The notes: generated from the letters alone by a model not told the origin. DNA of 64,000 nucleotides from Maribacter litoralis (GCF_003075045.1 NZ_QCZD01000002.1:744001-808000), one strand, 5' to 3'. Shown: positions 1-9,175, counted from the first letter of the stretch. A program made the numbers and translations.

Positions 1-2
1 AA

Positions 3-413
3 GACAATGCTTCAAGTAAAATTAAATCTGATAATGTAGCTGAAGCGGCGGTAAGAGATGAGGCAGCTAAAGCAGTACCGGTGATGTCTTTTGAGAAAGC
101 AGAGCATGATTTTGGTACAATTGAACAAGGTACTCCACAAGAGACCGTTTTTAAATTTACTAATACAGGTAATGCACCGTTAATTATTACCGATGCTAAA
201 AGTAGCTGTGGATGTACGGTTCCTAACCCTCCAAAAGATCCTATTGCTCCAGGTGAATCTGGTGAGTTAAAAGTAAACTTTAACGGTTCTGGTCAAAACC
301 AGGTAACAAAGACCATTACGGTAACGGCAAATACGGAAAAAGGTTCTGAGCTTTTAAGAATTAAAGCTTTTGTTAACCCAAAAGGTGCAGCTCCATTAGG
401 ACCTGTTAAATAA
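3..413 (+). CDS. DUF1573 domain protein, 5' end missing
   Basis: The reading frame is open from the first bases of the window, so the gene starts upstream; the GTG at 81 is internal. The visible 136 residues contain the features of DUF1573 (PF07610): an HDFGTI-type strand near visible residue 35, an SSCGCT motif about 25 residues later, and an immunoglobulin-like beta pattern to the end. The family is exported and often a lipoprotein, but the signal region is outside the window. Its biochemical role is not known. yajC follows after 24 bases on the same strand, so the two are probably co-transcribed; in related flavobacteria this pair often lies next to nusB, which would be upstream here (inference). 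Confidence 0.85.
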   Translation, partial: DNASSKIKSDNVAEAAVRDEAAKAVPVMSFEKAEHDFGTIEQGTPQETVFKFTNTGNAPLIITDAKSSCGCTVPNPPKDPIAPGESGELKVNFNGSGQNQVTKTITVTANTEKGSELLRIKAFVNPKGAAPLGPVK

Positions 414-437
414 TTATAAATTATAGATATACCAAAG

Positions 438-725
438 ATGGGTGATATAGGGCAGTTTCTTCCAATGATTTTAATTTTTGTGGTCGCATATTTTTTTATG
501 ATCAGACCTCAAATGAAAAGACAGAAGGATGAAAAGAAGTTTTCGGCAGAATTAAAACGTGGTGATCGTGTTATTACCAAAAGTGGGCTGCACGGAAAAG
601 TAGTAGATTTAAATGATAAAGATTTCTCTTGTGTTTTGGAAACAATGGGCGGGAAATTAAAATTCGATAGATCTGCCATATCCATGGAAATGAGCAACAA
701 ATTAAATGCTCCGGAAAAAAAGTAA
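438..725 (+). CDS. yajC: Preprotein translocase subunit YajC
   Basis: This 95-residue protein matches the YajC family in length and layout. One N-terminal membrane segment lies at about residues 6-22, followed by the characteristic FFMIRPQ motif and then a charged soluble domain with a GDRVITKSGLHGKV strand-turn region. YajC is an inner-membrane accessory subunit of the SecDF-YajC complex that assists Sec-dependent protein export. The gene lies 24 bases downstream of the DUF1573 gene and is closed by a strong terminator hairpin at 750-779, so the operon ends here. Confidence 0.95.
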   Translation: MGDIGQFLPMILIFVVAYFFMIRPQMKRQKDEKKFSAELKRGDRVITKSGLHGKVVDLNDKDFSCVLETMGGKLKFDRSAISMEMSNKLNAPEKK

Positions 726-749
726 TTTTTTTTCTAAATTCATATACAA

Positions 750-779
750 ACACCGATGGAAACATCGGTGTTTTTTTTG
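750..779 (+). terminator. Intrinsic terminator after yajC
   Basis: A 9-bp perfect stem ACACCGATG/CATCGGTGT with a GAAA tetraloop is followed by eight T residues. This is a textbook rho-independent terminator. Confidence 0.92.
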
Positions 780-819
780 TTCAAATGTTGGTATATTTAA
801 GTACACTTAAAACAACAAC

Positions 820-2169
820 ATGTTACACAACAGAAGAAATTTTATTAGAAAGGGAACCGCCGGTCTGGTCATGACGGGGGCTTCATTTATGTTTCCCATG
901 GAATTATTATCGATGATGCGAAAAAGGGTAGGTCCCAATGACACCATAAATGTGGGGTTAATTGGCTGTAAGGGAATGGGTTTTTCAGACCTAAGTTCAT
1001 TTTTGAAAATGAGCGAAATCAACGTAATAGCTTTATGTGACGTTGATGAGAATGTTCTTCGTGAACGTACAGAAGATTTAAAGAAAGCAGGAATAAAAAA
1101 GCCTAAATGGTATGGTGATTATAGAAAGCTTTTAGAAAATAAAGATATCGATGTAGTTATTATAGGCACACCTGATCATTGGCATTGTCTACAATTAACC
1201 GACGCTTTGCAGGCAGGTAAAGATGTGTACTGTGAAAAGCCTATTGCCAATTCTGTACAGGAGGCCAATATCATGTTAGATTTTGTGGAGTCTAGAGATA
1301 GAATGGTGCAAATTGGACAATGGCAGCGCAGTCAACCACATTTTGTAGATGCTATTAAATATGTACATTCTGGTGCTTTGGGCGAAATACGTTTAGCAAA
1401 AGCTTGGGCATACCAAGGCTGGATGAAACCTGTGCCAGTAGTAGCGGATTCTCCGGTTCCTAAAGGGGTTGATTATAAAATGTGGCTTGGTCCGGCTCCA
1501 GATAGGGCTTTCAATAAGAACAGGTTCCATTTCGATTTTAGATGGTTTTGGGATTATGCAGGCGGATTAATGACAGATTGGGGCGTACACCTAATGGATT
1601 ATGCTTTATACGGTATGAAAGCGGGAACACCTAAGTCGGTTATGGCATTGGGTGGAAAATTCGCTTACCCAAATGATGCATCTGAAACTCCGGATACCTT
1701 ACAAACTGTTTACGAGTATGACGGATTCTCAATTCTATGGGAGCACGCTACTGGTATTGATGGTGGTAATTATGGTAGAAACCATGGTATTGCTTTTATT
1801 GGAAATAATGGAACTTTGGTTGTAGATCGTAATGGTTGGGAAGTTATACCCGAAACCGAATTTCAAGGTTGGGGAAAAGACGGAATTCCTAAAATAGAGG
1901 CGGTTTCTCATGGTAAGGGTGATTTTAGGGGGCTAGACCTACATACCCAGAATTTTATTGAGGCGGTTAAAAGCAGAGATGGTTCTATGTTGAACGCACC
2001 TATAAAAGTAGGATATGACGCTGCATTGGTTTCCCACATGGGTAATGTTGCCTTTAAAACTGGTGACAGAATTTATTGGGATGAAACTTCGGGTAAATTT
2101 AAAAATGAAGAAGCAAATCAATTCTTAAAGGCTGCCTATCATAATGGTTGGGAGCTACCTTCATTATAA
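820..2169 (+). CDS. Gfo/Idh/MocA family oxidoreductase, Tat-exported
   Basis: The 449-residue protein begins with a twin-arginine type leader (NRRNFIRKG followed by a hydrophobic stretch to about residue 30), so a folded, cofactor-bearing enzyme is probably exported. A Rossmann fold follows, with VGLIGCKGMG at about 45-55, an ALCDVD strand end, and the family's EKP motif in YCEKPIAN at about residue 140. The C-terminal part is the alpha/beta substrate domain (GGLMTDWGVHLMDY). Family members oxidise or reduce sugars or sugar derivatives using NAD(P); Tat-bearing Bacteroidota members are common and some act as glycosidases. The substrate is not readable here. It is a single gene, preceded by the yajC terminator and converging on the 2175 gene with only 5 bases between stops. 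Confidence 0.9.
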   Translation: MLHNRRNFIRKGTAGLVMTGASFMFPMELLSMMRKRVGPNDTINVGLIGCKGMGFSDLSSFLKMSEINVIALCDVDENVLRERTEDLKKAGIKKPKWYGDYRKLLENKDIDVVIIGTPDHWHCLQLTDALQAGKDVYCEKPIANSVQEANIMLDFVESRDRMVQIGQWQRSQPHFVDAIKYVHSGALGEIRLAKAWAYQGWMKPVPVVADSPVPKGVDYKMWLGPAPDRAFNKNRFHFDFRWFWDYAGGLMTDWGVHLMDYALYGMKAGTPKSVMALGGKFAYPNDASETPDTLQTVYEYDGFSILWEHATGIDGGNYGRNHGIAFIGNNGTLVVDRNGWEVIPETEFQGWGKDGIPKIEAVSHGKGDFRGLDLHTQNFIEAVKSRDGSMLNAPIKVGYDAALVSHMGNVAFKTGDRIYWDETSGKFKNEEANQFLKAAYHNGWELPSL

Positions 2170-2174
2170 AATAA

Positions 2175-2774
2175 CTATTTACGATAAATGTCATTTAGAC
2201 CTTTACCGTTCAATATTAACGGAACTATCTTTTCTAATCGAGATAGTTTCGTTTTTTCTTGTTTGGCAGTTGCAATATAGTCGGCGTAATCTTTTTGTTT
2301 GGAATAGGTTAATTTTTTGAAAGCTACTTTTAAGTCTTCATTGTTGTCAAAGACAATAGATAAATGCTCAGGCATTACAATTTTGGTTTTTGGCTTTTTT
2401 GAAACCTTAAGTTGTAAGCCTTTTTTCTGGTTTTCCATGGCTTCTAAAATGTAGGCTGTAACAGTTTGCTCTTCTATGTCTGATGTTTCGTGAAACTTCC
2501 AATGTCGCATAGCTTTAGTTTTACCTTCTTGTGCATTTTCTAAAACTTTTTTAGGGTCGTTTAAAAATACGCCGTTGAAAAACCAAATTCCAAAATGGGA
2601 CTTGAATTTACAAATGGCAATAATATTTTTATTGTCAACTGTATATGTAGGGAAACTCCATTTGTAGGTTTCTGTCATTCCACAAGCCAAAGCAAGTTTT
2701 CTCAAAGTTGCCACACCACTTTTGAATTGATGTTCTTCATTATAGAAATTGTCTAATTTTACTTGCTTTTCCAT
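2175..2774 (-). CDS. YdeI/OmdA family protein with DUF1801 domain
   Basis: I chose the ATG at 2774 (protein starting MEKQVKLD, 199 residues), because an earlier in-frame start at 2813 would overlap the upstream pepT gene. The first ~130 residues fit DUF1801 (a YdhG/Phage-tail-like fold with the WSFPTY and GIWFFNG segments). The last ~45 residues fit the OmdA/YdeI helical domain (YSKQKDYADYI, LILNGKGLNDIY). This two-domain layout is common in Bacteroidota and of unknown biochemical role, although it has been loosely linked to bacteriocin-protection annotation. It lies 4 bases downstream of pepT and is probably co-transcribed with it. Confidence 0.82.
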   Translation of the reverse strand: MEKQVKLDNFYNEEHQFKSGVATLRKLALACGMTETYKWSFPTYTVDNKNIIAICKFKSHFGIWFFNGVFLNDPKKVLENAQEGKTKAMRHWKFHETSDIEEQTVTAYILEAMENQKKGLQLKVSKKPKTKIVMPEHLSIVFDNNEDLKVAFKKLTYSKQKDYADYIATAKQEKTKLSRLEKIVPLILNGKGLNDIYRK

Positions 2775-2778
2775 AGTA

Positions 2779-4002
2779 TTATTGGTTTGCAGTAAGCTCA
2801 CAAATTCGAACAATTACTTCTACGGCTTTTTGCATACTTTCTACCGGTACGTACTCATATTTTCCATGAAAGTTATGCCCGCCAGCAAAAATATTGGGGC
2901 AAGGCAAGCCCATATAGCTCAACTGAGAACCATCGGTGCCACCACGAATGGGTTTGATTATGGGTTCAATGCCAATATCTTCCATGGCTTTTTTTGCCGT
3001 TTCAACGATATGAAAAACAGGTTCTACCTTTTCCTTCATATTAAAATATTGATCGGTTAATTCTAGTTCAATGCAATTATCGTATTCATTATTGTATTTT
3101 TTAATAATGTCTTGTACCAATTCTTTACGTTCGTTGAAACGCTTTAAATCGTGATCTCTAATTATAAGTTCTACGGTGGCATTTTCAATTTCCCCATTGA
3201 TATGGTGTACATGAAAAAAACCATCTCTACCATCGGTTTCTTCCGGTATTTCATGTTTTGGAAATTCACTTACGATCTTATTGGCAATTAAAACGGCATT
3301 CACCATTTTGCCTTTTGCATACCCGGGGTGTACACTTCTACCTTTAACCGTAATTTTGGCTTCTGCAGCATTGAAATTTTCATATTCCAATTCACCGATT
3401 TGGCTACCATCCATAGTATAGGCCCATTCTGCATTAAATTTTTCGACATCAAATTTATGTGCACCCCTGCCAATTTCCTCATCTGGCGTAAATCCAATTC
3501 TTACAGGGCCATGTTTTATTTCCGGGTTATTGATTAAATACTCCATTGCAGTTACTATTTCTGTAATTCCCGCCTTGTCATCTGCACCTAAAAGGGTAGT
3601 GCCATCGGTAGTAATAATGGTCTGCCCAATGTATTGTAAAAGGTCATCAAAATACGATGAAGAAAGAATAATGTCTTTTTCTTTATTAAGCACTATATCC
3701 TTACCATCATAATTTTCAATAATCTGTGGTTTTACGTTTGTGCCTGAGAAATCTGGTGATGTATCAAAGTGCGAAATAAACCCAATGGTAGGTACATCGT
3801 GAGTTACATTTGAAGGCAAAGTTGCCATAATGTATGCATTGTTATCGATGGTAACATCGGTCATGCCAATAGCTTTTAACTCAGCTACTAATTTGTTGGC
3901 TAAATTCCATTGTTTTTCTGTACTGGGTGTAGTGTCGGAAGAGGCATCGCTTTGCGTGTCTATCGTAACATAGCTGATAAAACGGTCAATAATATGCTGC
4001 AT
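2779..4002 (-). CDS. pepT: Peptidase T (tripeptide aminopeptidase)
   Basis: This is a 407-residue M20 family zinc peptidase of the usual PepT length. Visible active-site elements are the metal histidine in ISHFDTSPDFSG (about residue 75), the LLGADDKAG segment with the bridging aspartate (about 140), the TPDEEIGRG catalytic glutamate pair (about 173), and the C-terminal GGTDGSQLSY and HNFHGKYEY segments. The dimerisation domain lies at about 205-310. It removes N-terminal residues from tripeptides in the cytoplasm. A TATTTTTG -7 element (reverse strand, 4019-4026) sits 17 bases upstream of the start. The DUF1801 gene follows directly. Confidence 0.95.
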   Translation of the reverse strand: MQHIIDRFISYVTIDTQSDASSDTTPSTEKQWNLANKLVAELKAIGMTDVTIDNNAYIMATLPSNVTHDVPTIGFISHFDTSPDFSGTNVKPQIIENYDGKDIVLNKEKDIILSSSYFDDLLQYIGQTIITTDGTTLLGADDKAGITEIVTAMEYLINNPEIKHGPVRIGFTPDEEIGRGAHKFDVEKFNAEWAYTMDGSQIGELEYENFNAAEAKITVKGRSVHPGYAKGKMVNAVLIANKIVSEFPKHEIPEETDGRDGFFHVHHINGEIENATVELIIRDHDLKRFNERKELVQDIIKKYNNEYDNCIELELTDQYFNMKEKVEPVFHIVETAKKAMEDIGIEPIIKPIRGGTDGSQLSYMGLPCPNIFAGGHNFHGKYEYVPVESMQKAVEVIVRICELTANQ

Positions 4003-4018
4003 CGTATTAGGCTTTTAT

Positions 4019-4026
4019 CAAAAATA
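4019..4026 (-). promoter_or_regulatory. pepT -7 element TATTTTTG
   Basis: On the reverse strand this reads TATTTTTG, an exact match to the Bacteroidota TAnnTTTG element, placed 17 bases before the pepT start codon. Confidence 0.6.
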
Positions 4027-4073
4027 AGCTTATAAATTGTAAATTGGTAAACGTATGAATCTATTAGTGTAGC

Positions 4074-4520
4074 ATGAAAAAATATAAATTTCTAATTTGG
4101 TCGGCATTTATTTTGGTGAGTGTTAGGGTTAATTCGCAGGCAGATTGTGTTTTAGGAGTAGGTATAACCAACGATTCTATTATTTCTGAAATATTTCAGT
4201 TAAATGAAATGCAAAAAGAAAAACTGACAAGTTTTAGTGCAGAGCTGAAATATAGAAATGATGTTTTGAATAATGAACTGCGAAATGTAAAAGAGAGGCA
4301 TCCGCAGGGCAGTGAAACAGAACTACGACAGCTAGCGGAAAAATATAAAAACGTAATGGATAGTATGGGTAAGTTACAGACTATGATAGATAAACGAATG
4401 CTCACATTATTCAACCCTAAACAATATGAATTATATCAGTCTTTATGCAAAGAAGCTTATAGGTCTCCATATATTATTGTGCCAACTGTATATACAGATA
4501 GTATTGTTGACAAAAACTGA
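4074..4520 (+). CDS. Small exported protein, coiled-coil, unknown function
   Basis: I do not recognise a named family. The 148-residue product begins with a signal peptide (KKY, then a hydrophobic run, cleavage probably after VNSQA near residue 22). The mature part is mostly amphipathic helix at residues 40-115, rich in Lys, Glu and Leu, with LNEMQKEKL followed by a second helix that ends MLTLFNPKQYELY. That pattern resembles Spy/CpxP-like periplasmic proteins (LTxxQ repeats), but the match is weak and is inference. It is divergent from pepT, with pyrD downstream after 61 bases. Confidence 0.6.
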   Translation: MKKYKFLIWSAFILVSVRVNSQADCVLGVGITNDSIISEIFQLNEMQKEKLTSFSAELKYRNDVLNNELRNVKERHPQGSETELRQLAEKYKNVMDSMGKLQTMIDKRMLTLFNPKQYELYQSLCKEAYRSPYIIVPTVYTDSIVDKN

Positions 4521-4554
4521 TAACCTTATGCTTAACATTCTCATTTACAGTTTG

Positions 4555-4562
4555 TATTTTTG
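4555..4562 (+). promoter_or_regulatory. pyrD -7 element TATTTTTG
   Basis: TATTTTTG followed by C is an exact TAnnTTTG match 19 bases before the pyrD ATG, in the short gap after the preceding gene. Confidence 0.65.
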
Positions 4563-4581
4563 CAGCTTCTAAAATATATAC

Positions 4582-5628
4582 ATGTACAGGCTTATTATCA
4601 GACCTATTTTGTTTCTGTTAGACCCAGAAAAAGTTCATTACCTCAGTTTTTCAAGTATCAAGTTTTTTTCTAAAATAGGACTTTCAGGTCTTATTAAATC
4701 AATGTTTGCTGTAGAGGATAAACGATTGGAGCGTGAACTTTTTGGTTTAAAATTTAAGAATCCGGTTGGTTTGGCTGCTGGTTTTGATAAGAATGCCGTT
4801 TTATATAATGAGTTGTCCGATTTCGGGTTCGGTTTTGTAGAAATTGGAACGCTTACACCTAAACCCCAAGATGGTAATCCAAAGAAAAGACTTTTCCGTT
4901 TAAAGGAAGATAAGGCAATCATTAACCGAATGGGCTTCAATAATCACGGAGTTTTTGAGGCGGTAGAAAATTTAAAAAAGAACCATAAAGTTTTGATCGG
5001 CGGCAACATTGGTAAGAACAAAGTAACTCCGAATAATGAAGCTATTAAAGACTATCTTATTTGTTTTGATGCCTTGTTTGATCATGTCGATTATTTTGTG
5101 GTAAATGTAAGTTCGCCCAATACACCAGGTTTGCGAGAATTACAAGATAAAGAGCCTTTAACGGCATTACTAAATGAGCTACAATTGGAAAATGCGAAAC
5201 ACAGCCAACGTAAAGATACTGTTCGTAAGCCAATTTTATTAAAAATAGCACCAGACCTAACCGAAAGTCAATTGCTAGATATCATTGATATTGTTAGCGA
5301 TACTTCAATTGATGGTGTAATTGCAACCAACACTACTATATCTAGGGATAATTTAAAGTCTCATGCCTTAATAACCGAAGAAGCAGGAGGTTTAAGTGGT
5401 GCTCCTTTAAAAGATAGAAGTACAGAAGTTATTCGCTTTCTAGCGGAAAAAAGTAACAAGGCATTTCCTATTATAGGAGTTGGTGGTATACATTCTACGG
5501 AAGATGCATTGGAAAAATTAGAAGCTGGGGCAGACTTAATTCAATTATGGACAGGTTTTGTATATGAGGGCCCTGTCTTGGTAAAAGAAATAAATAAAGC
5601 CCTTTTAGAAAAAGCGGGCAGTGCTTAA
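4582..5628 (+). CDS. pyrD: Quinone-dependent dihydroorotate dehydrogenase (class 2)
   Basis: The 348-residue protein is a membrane-associated class 2 PyrD: an N-terminal helical extension (about 1-45, [19 protein letters not shown]) precedes the FMN-binding barrel. Diagnostic segments are [12 protein letters not shown] (about 57-68), NRMGFNN, the catalytic-serine motif [10 protein letters not shown] (about 175-184), KIAPDLT, ATNTT, and the phosphate-binding IGVGGI. It oxidises dihydroorotate to orotate in pyrimidine synthesis and passes electrons to quinone. It has its own -7 element and a very strong downstream hairpin (5641-5682). Confidence 0.96.
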   Translation: MYRLIIRPILFLLDPEKVHYLSFSSIKFFSKIGLSGLIKSMFAVEDKRLERELFGLKFKNPVGLAAGFDKNAVLYNELSDFGFGFVEIGTLTPKPQDGNPKKRLFRLKEDKAIINRMGFNNHGVFEAVENLKKNHKVLIGGNIGKNKVTPNNEAIKDYLICFDALFDHVDYFVVNVSSPNTPGLRELQDKEPLTALLNELQLENAKHSQRKDTVRKPILLKIAPDLTESQLLDIIDIVSDTSIDGVIATNTTISRDNLKSHALITEEAGGLSGAPLKDRSTEVIRFLAEKSNKAFPIIGVGGIHSTEDALEKLEAGADLIQLWTGFVYEGPVLVKEINKALLEKAGSA

Positions 5629-5640
5629 AATAAATAGTAA

Positions 5641-5682
5641 AAAACAAAAGCCCTTGTATCGAGATACAAGGGCTTTTGTTTT
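5641..5682. terminator. Bidirectional terminator between pyrD and Dabb gene
   Basis: A perfect 19-bp inverted repeat (5641-5659 and 5664-5682) with a CGAG loop. The A-rich left and T-rich right ends make it functional for both convergent genes. Confidence 0.92.
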
Positions 5683-5695
5683 GGGAATCCGATTT

Positions 5696-6106
5696 TTATT
5701 CTTGGGTCCAATAATCTACCACAAAAACATCTTCTAAATACGGCGTCAATACGGCTCCAAAGGCTTTATGGTCTGGGTGCGGTAAATAAATGGCACGATC
5801 TTCTTCGCTCTTAAAAGTTAAAAAGAAAGCGTGTGTGAAACCTTTATTTAATCCTTCAGGGCTATTGTTCAACCCCCATTCGTACCCTTTAATCTGCTCA
5901 ATTTTTGAGGGTAATGCGCTAAAGGCATCTTCTACCTTTTTTATTTGTTCTGGGGTTGTACCCTCTTTAAATTTAAAAAAAACGGTATGCCTTAATAGAC
6001 TATCTGTTTTAATCATTTTTGTCGCGGTTAAGTGTTCGTTGGTGCTAGCAAATGCATTTGACGTGATCGCAATACTAAGGAGAAATAGGAGTACTTTAAT
6101 TTTCAT
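5696..6106 (-). CDS. Exported Dabb (stress-responsive A/B barrel) protein
   Basis: The start is placed at the ATG at 6106 (MKIKVLLF), which gives a clean signal peptide ending near TSNAFA; an in-frame upstream start at 6127 would add seven residues before it. The mature part is one Dabb domain (PF07876): RHTVFFKFKEGT at the start, a central YEWGLNNSPEG, and the closing HAFFLTFKSEEDRA and HPDHKAF segments. Dabb proteins are small dimeric ferredoxin-like folds with no single known reaction; the exported form is common in Bacteroidota. It converges on pyrD and is divergent from the LysE gene. Confidence 0.85.
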   Translation of the reverse strand: MKIKVLLFLLSIAITSNAFASTNEHLTATKMIKTDSLLRHTVFFKFKEGTTPEQIKKVEDAFSALPSKIEQIKGYEWGLNNSPEGLNKGFTHAFFLTFKSEEDRAIYLPHPDHKAFGAVLTPYLEDVFVVDYWTQE

Positions 6107-6192
6107 AACGTTGTTAATTTTAAACAAGATATCAAAAATAGGTGTAAATCATGCTATTTCGTATTTTTCGAGCTGAACTAAGATTTACACAA

Positions 6193-6810
6193 GTGAATTA
6201 CGAAATTCTTATAGCCTTTACAATGGCGACCTTTCTTTTGGCTCTTTCTCCAGGTCCAGATAATATATTTGTACTTATACAGAGTATCAGTAATGGTAAA
6301 AAATCTGGATTGGCCGTAGTTGCCGGACTCATGAGTGGTTGTTTGGTGCATACATCCTTATTGGCTTTTGGGGTTTCTGCAGTTATCAAAAATAATCCCA
6401 CCATATTTACATGTATTAAAGTATTCGGTGCCGCTTATTTAATTTACTTGGCCGTCATGGTTTATAAAGGGGGAGATGCTATCTCTATTAAGGGAGAAGG
6501 ATATAAAAAAAGTATGGGTTCTTTATATAGGCAAGGTTTTATAATGAATGTGTTAAACCCGAAAGTGACGATTTTCTTTTTAGCTTTCTTTCCTGGATTT
6601 CTTTTTTCTGAAAGTCTTAGTAGTGTAGTACAATTTTATATACTAGGCTTTCTTTTTATTTTGGTTTCCTCTATGGTGTTTGGCGCAATAGCAATATTGG
6701 CAGGGCAAATAACCAGTTTTTTGACAAATAATAAACGAACTGGCTTTGTATTAAAGTGGATCCAGATAGTAGTGTTTGTAGGTATTGCGATTTATTTAGT
6801 TTTAGGTTAG
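6193..6810 (+). CDS. LysE/RhtB family amino-acid exporter
   Basis: The family signature SPGPDN lies about 20 residues from the start, followed by several membrane segments (about six in all) with the central LNPKVTIFFLAFFPGF motif typical of LysE/RhtB transporters. I chose the GTG at 6193 (VNYEILIAFT), because the family normally starts two to five residues before this helix; the frame is open further back to an ATG at 6151, which would add a charged 14-residue extension that is not expected. The protein exports amino acids or derivatives across the inner membrane; the substrate cannot be told. Confidence 0.88.
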   Translation: MNYEILIAFTMATFLLALSPGPDNIFVLIQSISNGKKSGLAVVAGLMSGCLVHTSLLAFGVSAVIKNNPTIFTCIKVFGAAYLIYLAVMVYKGGDAISIKGEGYKKSMGSLYRQGFIMNVLNPKVTIFFLAFFPGFLFSESLSSVVQFYILGFLFILVSSMVFGAIAILAGQITSFLTNNKRTGFVLKWIQIVVFVGIAIYLVLG

Positions 6811-6863
6811 TTTTATTAAAATATTAGTAGCATTTACTTGTTTAGAGTTCGTATTTTTACATA

Positions 6864-7733
6864 ATGTTTAATTCAGAGGTTAAAATAGTTGAGTGTCCAA
6901 GAGATGCCATGCAAGGCATTAAGCATTTTATACCTACCAATGAAAAGGTAAGGTATCTACAATCTTTGTTAGGCTGTGGTTTTGATACCCTAGATTTTGG
7001 AAGCTTCGTATCACCAAAGGCAATACCTCAAATGGTAGATACTGCTGAGGTATTATCTAAATTAGACCTGTCAAAAACCAGCTCTAAATTACTATCTATT
7101 GTTGCCAATGTTCGTGGTGCACAAGATGCAGCTAGTCACCCTGAAGTTGATTATTTAGGGTTTCCATTTTCCATTTCCGAGAATTTTCAAATGCGAAATA
7201 CCCATAAGACCATTGCTCAATCGGTTGAAACCCTTCAAGAAATTTTCAATATTGCCGATGCCGCGAACAAAGAGGTGGTAACCTACATTTCTATGGGTTT
7301 TGGTAACCCTTATGGTGATCCTTGGAATGTTGAAATTGTTGGTGAATGGACTGAAAGGCTGGCGAAAATGGGAGCCAAAATATTATCGTTGTCAGATACC
7401 GTGGGGTCATCTGATCCAGAAACTATTTCTTATTTATTTTCCAATCTAATCCCTAAGTATCCAACTATTGAATTCGGTGCGCACTTGCATACTACGCCTA
7501 CCAAATGGCATGAGAAAGTGGCTGCTGCATACGAATCTGGGTGTAGACGTTTTGATGGTGCTATACAGGGTTTCGGTGGTTGCCCAATGGCTAAAGACGA
7601 TCTAACCGGTAACATGCCTACCGAAAAAATGCTATCATACTTTACTTCTCAAAAAATTAGTTCCGGCGTAAACGCCATGACCTTTGAAGCAGCTTATAAT
7701 AAAGCTACAGAGCTGTTCACTCAATATCACTAA
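6864..7733 (+). CDS. Hydroxymethylglutaryl-CoA lyase family protein
   Basis: The 289-residue protein is a DRE-TIM metallolyase of HMG-CoA lyase length. VECPRDAMQG at residues 9-18 is the ExxRD catalytic start of the barrel, SLSDTVGSSDP and AHLHTTP (the HxH metal ligands) follow, and GFGGCPMAKDDLTGNMPTE near 235 is the signature cysteine loop. It would split HMG-CoA to acetoacetate and acetyl-CoA, as in leucine breakdown. Homologous DRE-TIM enzymes with other acyl-CoA substrates exist, so I give no gene symbol. It appears to be a single gene. Confidence 0.88.
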   Translation: MFNSEVKIVECPRDAMQGIKHFIPTNEKVRYLQSLLGCGFDTLDFGSFVSPKAIPQMVDTAEVLSKLDLSKTSSKLLSIVANVRGAQDAASHPEVDYLGFPFSISENFQMRNTHKTIAQSVETLQEIFNIADAANKEVVTYISMGFGNPYGDPWNVEIVGEWTERLAKMGAKILSLSDTVGSSDPETISYLFSNLIPKYPTIEFGAHLHTTPTKWHEKVAAAYESGCRRFDGAIQGFGGCPMAKDDLTGNMPTEKMLSYFTSQKISSGVNAMTFEAAYNKATELFTQYH

Positions 7734-7825
7734 TCCTCTGTTGTATTCCTCTTAATCATATTATTATTTTGTTAAGTTTATTTAGATTTAATCTACTTAA
7801 CGTTGTGAAAAGTTAAAAAATGTTA

Positions 7826-7833
7826 TAGTTTTG
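7826..7833 (+). promoter_or_regulatory. -7 element of the DUF4856-imelysin-HTTM-receptor cluster
   Basis: TAGTTTTG matches TAnnTTTG exactly; a TTG at 7803-7805 lies 20 bases upstream, at the spacing expected for the -33 element. A GTTAAGT/ACTTAAC inverted repeat (7771-7777 and 7795-7801) lies just upstream and could be an operator. Confidence 0.6.
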
Positions 7834-7869
7834 ACCACTATTTAAAATAAGTCTTAATTAAAAAAGAAA

Positions 7870-9117
7870 ATGAAAAAGAACCTATTCGTATTATCTTCTA
7901 TTGCCAGTTTACTAATTATTTCATGTAGTGATGATGATAGTTTAGAACTGACTACATGTGATGATGGTGATTGTGATCCTGTTGAAACAACAATTGATAA
8001 TCCAGATTCATATGTATTTACTAGAGATAATGAAAGCACCGTTAGCTTTGACGGCCAGACTACAAGATTAAAAATGGGTGCCGAAATTTTAAGCGCATTC
8101 ACAGATGTAACATCAACATCAGATCAAATTTTAAGTATGTATGCTCATGAAGAAGGAGCCAATGATTTTGAAGAAACAGAGTTAAATGCGTCTGATAAAA
8201 GTGTAAAAAGTAAAACAGCTGCATCGGCAGATTTCTTTTCTACCAATGCAACCGACCAAACATTGATCAGAGCAGATTTTGATGGTTTTATCACGGCACA
8301 AGTAAATGAGGTGTTCCCAAATTGGGAAGTTGCCGCATCTGCAGGTGTAGCGGGTCAAATTGCCGATGGTAGTTCAACGAGATATGTAAATGCACAAGGT
8401 TTGGAGTACAACCAAGCTTTTAACAAAGGTTTAATTGGGGCGCTTACTCTTGATCAAATAATCAACAATTATTTAAGTACTGCGGTTTTAGATGAAGGTG
8501 ATAATAGGGCAGATAATGATGCTAATGTTGTAGCGGAAGGTGAAATCTACACAAATATGGAGCATAAGTGGGATGAAGCTTATGGATATGTTTATGGTTT
8601 AAATGCAGATGCTGCAAACCCAAATGATGATTTAGGTGCAGATAGCTTTTTGAATAAATATGTTGGTAGAGTAGAAAGGGATGATGATTTTGCCGGTATT
8701 GCCGATGAAATTTTTCAAGCCTTTAAATTGGGGAGAGCTGCGATTGTAGCGAAGCAATATGATGTTAGAGATGCGCAGGCAGAAATTATTAAAGAGAAAC
8801 TATCTGAAGTTATAGGCATTAGAGCGGTATATTATTTGCAACAAGGAAAGAATAGTTTGAATCAAGAAACTCCAGATTTTGGTGGTGCTTTTCACGATTT
8901 ATCCGAAGGTTACGGTTTTGTTTACAGTTTACAGTTTACAAGAAAAACCAATTCCACAGAACCTTACTTTACCAAAGAAGAAGTTGATGCTTTCTTGGCA
9001 GATTTAATGGATGACGGAGAAAACGGACTTTGGGATGTTGAAGCGGCTACATTAGATGCTATTTCTGCTGACATCGCGGCTAGGTTTAGTTTTACTTTAG
9101 AGCAAGCTGCCGAATAA
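7870..9117 (+). CDS. DUF4856 surface lipoprotein
   Basis: The 415-residue product starts with a lipoprotein signal (lipobox LLIISC, Cys about residue 19) followed by an Asp-rich linker. The rest fits DUF4856 (PF16148), a Bacteroidota family of unknown function: FDGQTTRLKMGAEI near the start, LGALTLDQIINNYL in the middle, EHKWDEAYGYVYG, and a C-terminal helical half. It opens a four-gene cluster (imelysin, HTTM, TonB-dependent receptor). By position and by its overall helical layout it may be a partner of the imelysin lipoprotein in ligand capture (inference). A terminator hairpin follows it, so its expression may exceed that of the genes downstream. Confidence 0.85.
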   Translation: MKKNLFVLSSIASLLIISCSDDDSLELTTCDDGDCDPVETTIDNPDSYVFTRDNESTVSFDGQTTRLKMGAEILSAFTDVTSTSDQILSMYAHEEGANDFEETELNASDKSVKSKTAASADFFSTNATDQTLIRADFDGFITAQVNEVFPNWEVAASAGVAGQIADGSSTRYVNAQGLEYNQAFNKGLIGALTLDQIINNYLSTAVLDEGDNRADNDANVVAEGEIYTNMEHKWDEAYGYVYGLNADAANPNDDLGADSFLNKYVGRVERDDDFAGIADEIFQAFKLGRAAIVAKQYDVRDAQAEIIKEKLSEVIGIRAVYYLQQGKNSLNQETPDFGGAFHDLSEGYGFVYSLQFTRKTNSTEPYFTKEEVDAFLADLMDDGENGLWDVEAATLDAISADIAARFSFTLEQAAE

Positions 9118-9136
9118 ATTGGCTGAAAGTCAGGAA

Positions 9137-9175
9137 AAAAGCAATTCTATCGAATAAGATTGAATTGCTTTTTTT
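9137..9175 (+). terminator. Terminator between DUF4856 and imelysin genes
   Basis: A 13-bp stem (9139-9151 with 9158-9170, one mismatch) and a 6-base loop are followed by a T tract that runs directly into the next promoter element. Confidence 0.8.

Noticed and set aside
2749-3060. A 103-codon forward frame opposite pepT
   Set aside because: It is the shadow of two well-supported reverse-strand genes and has no family features.
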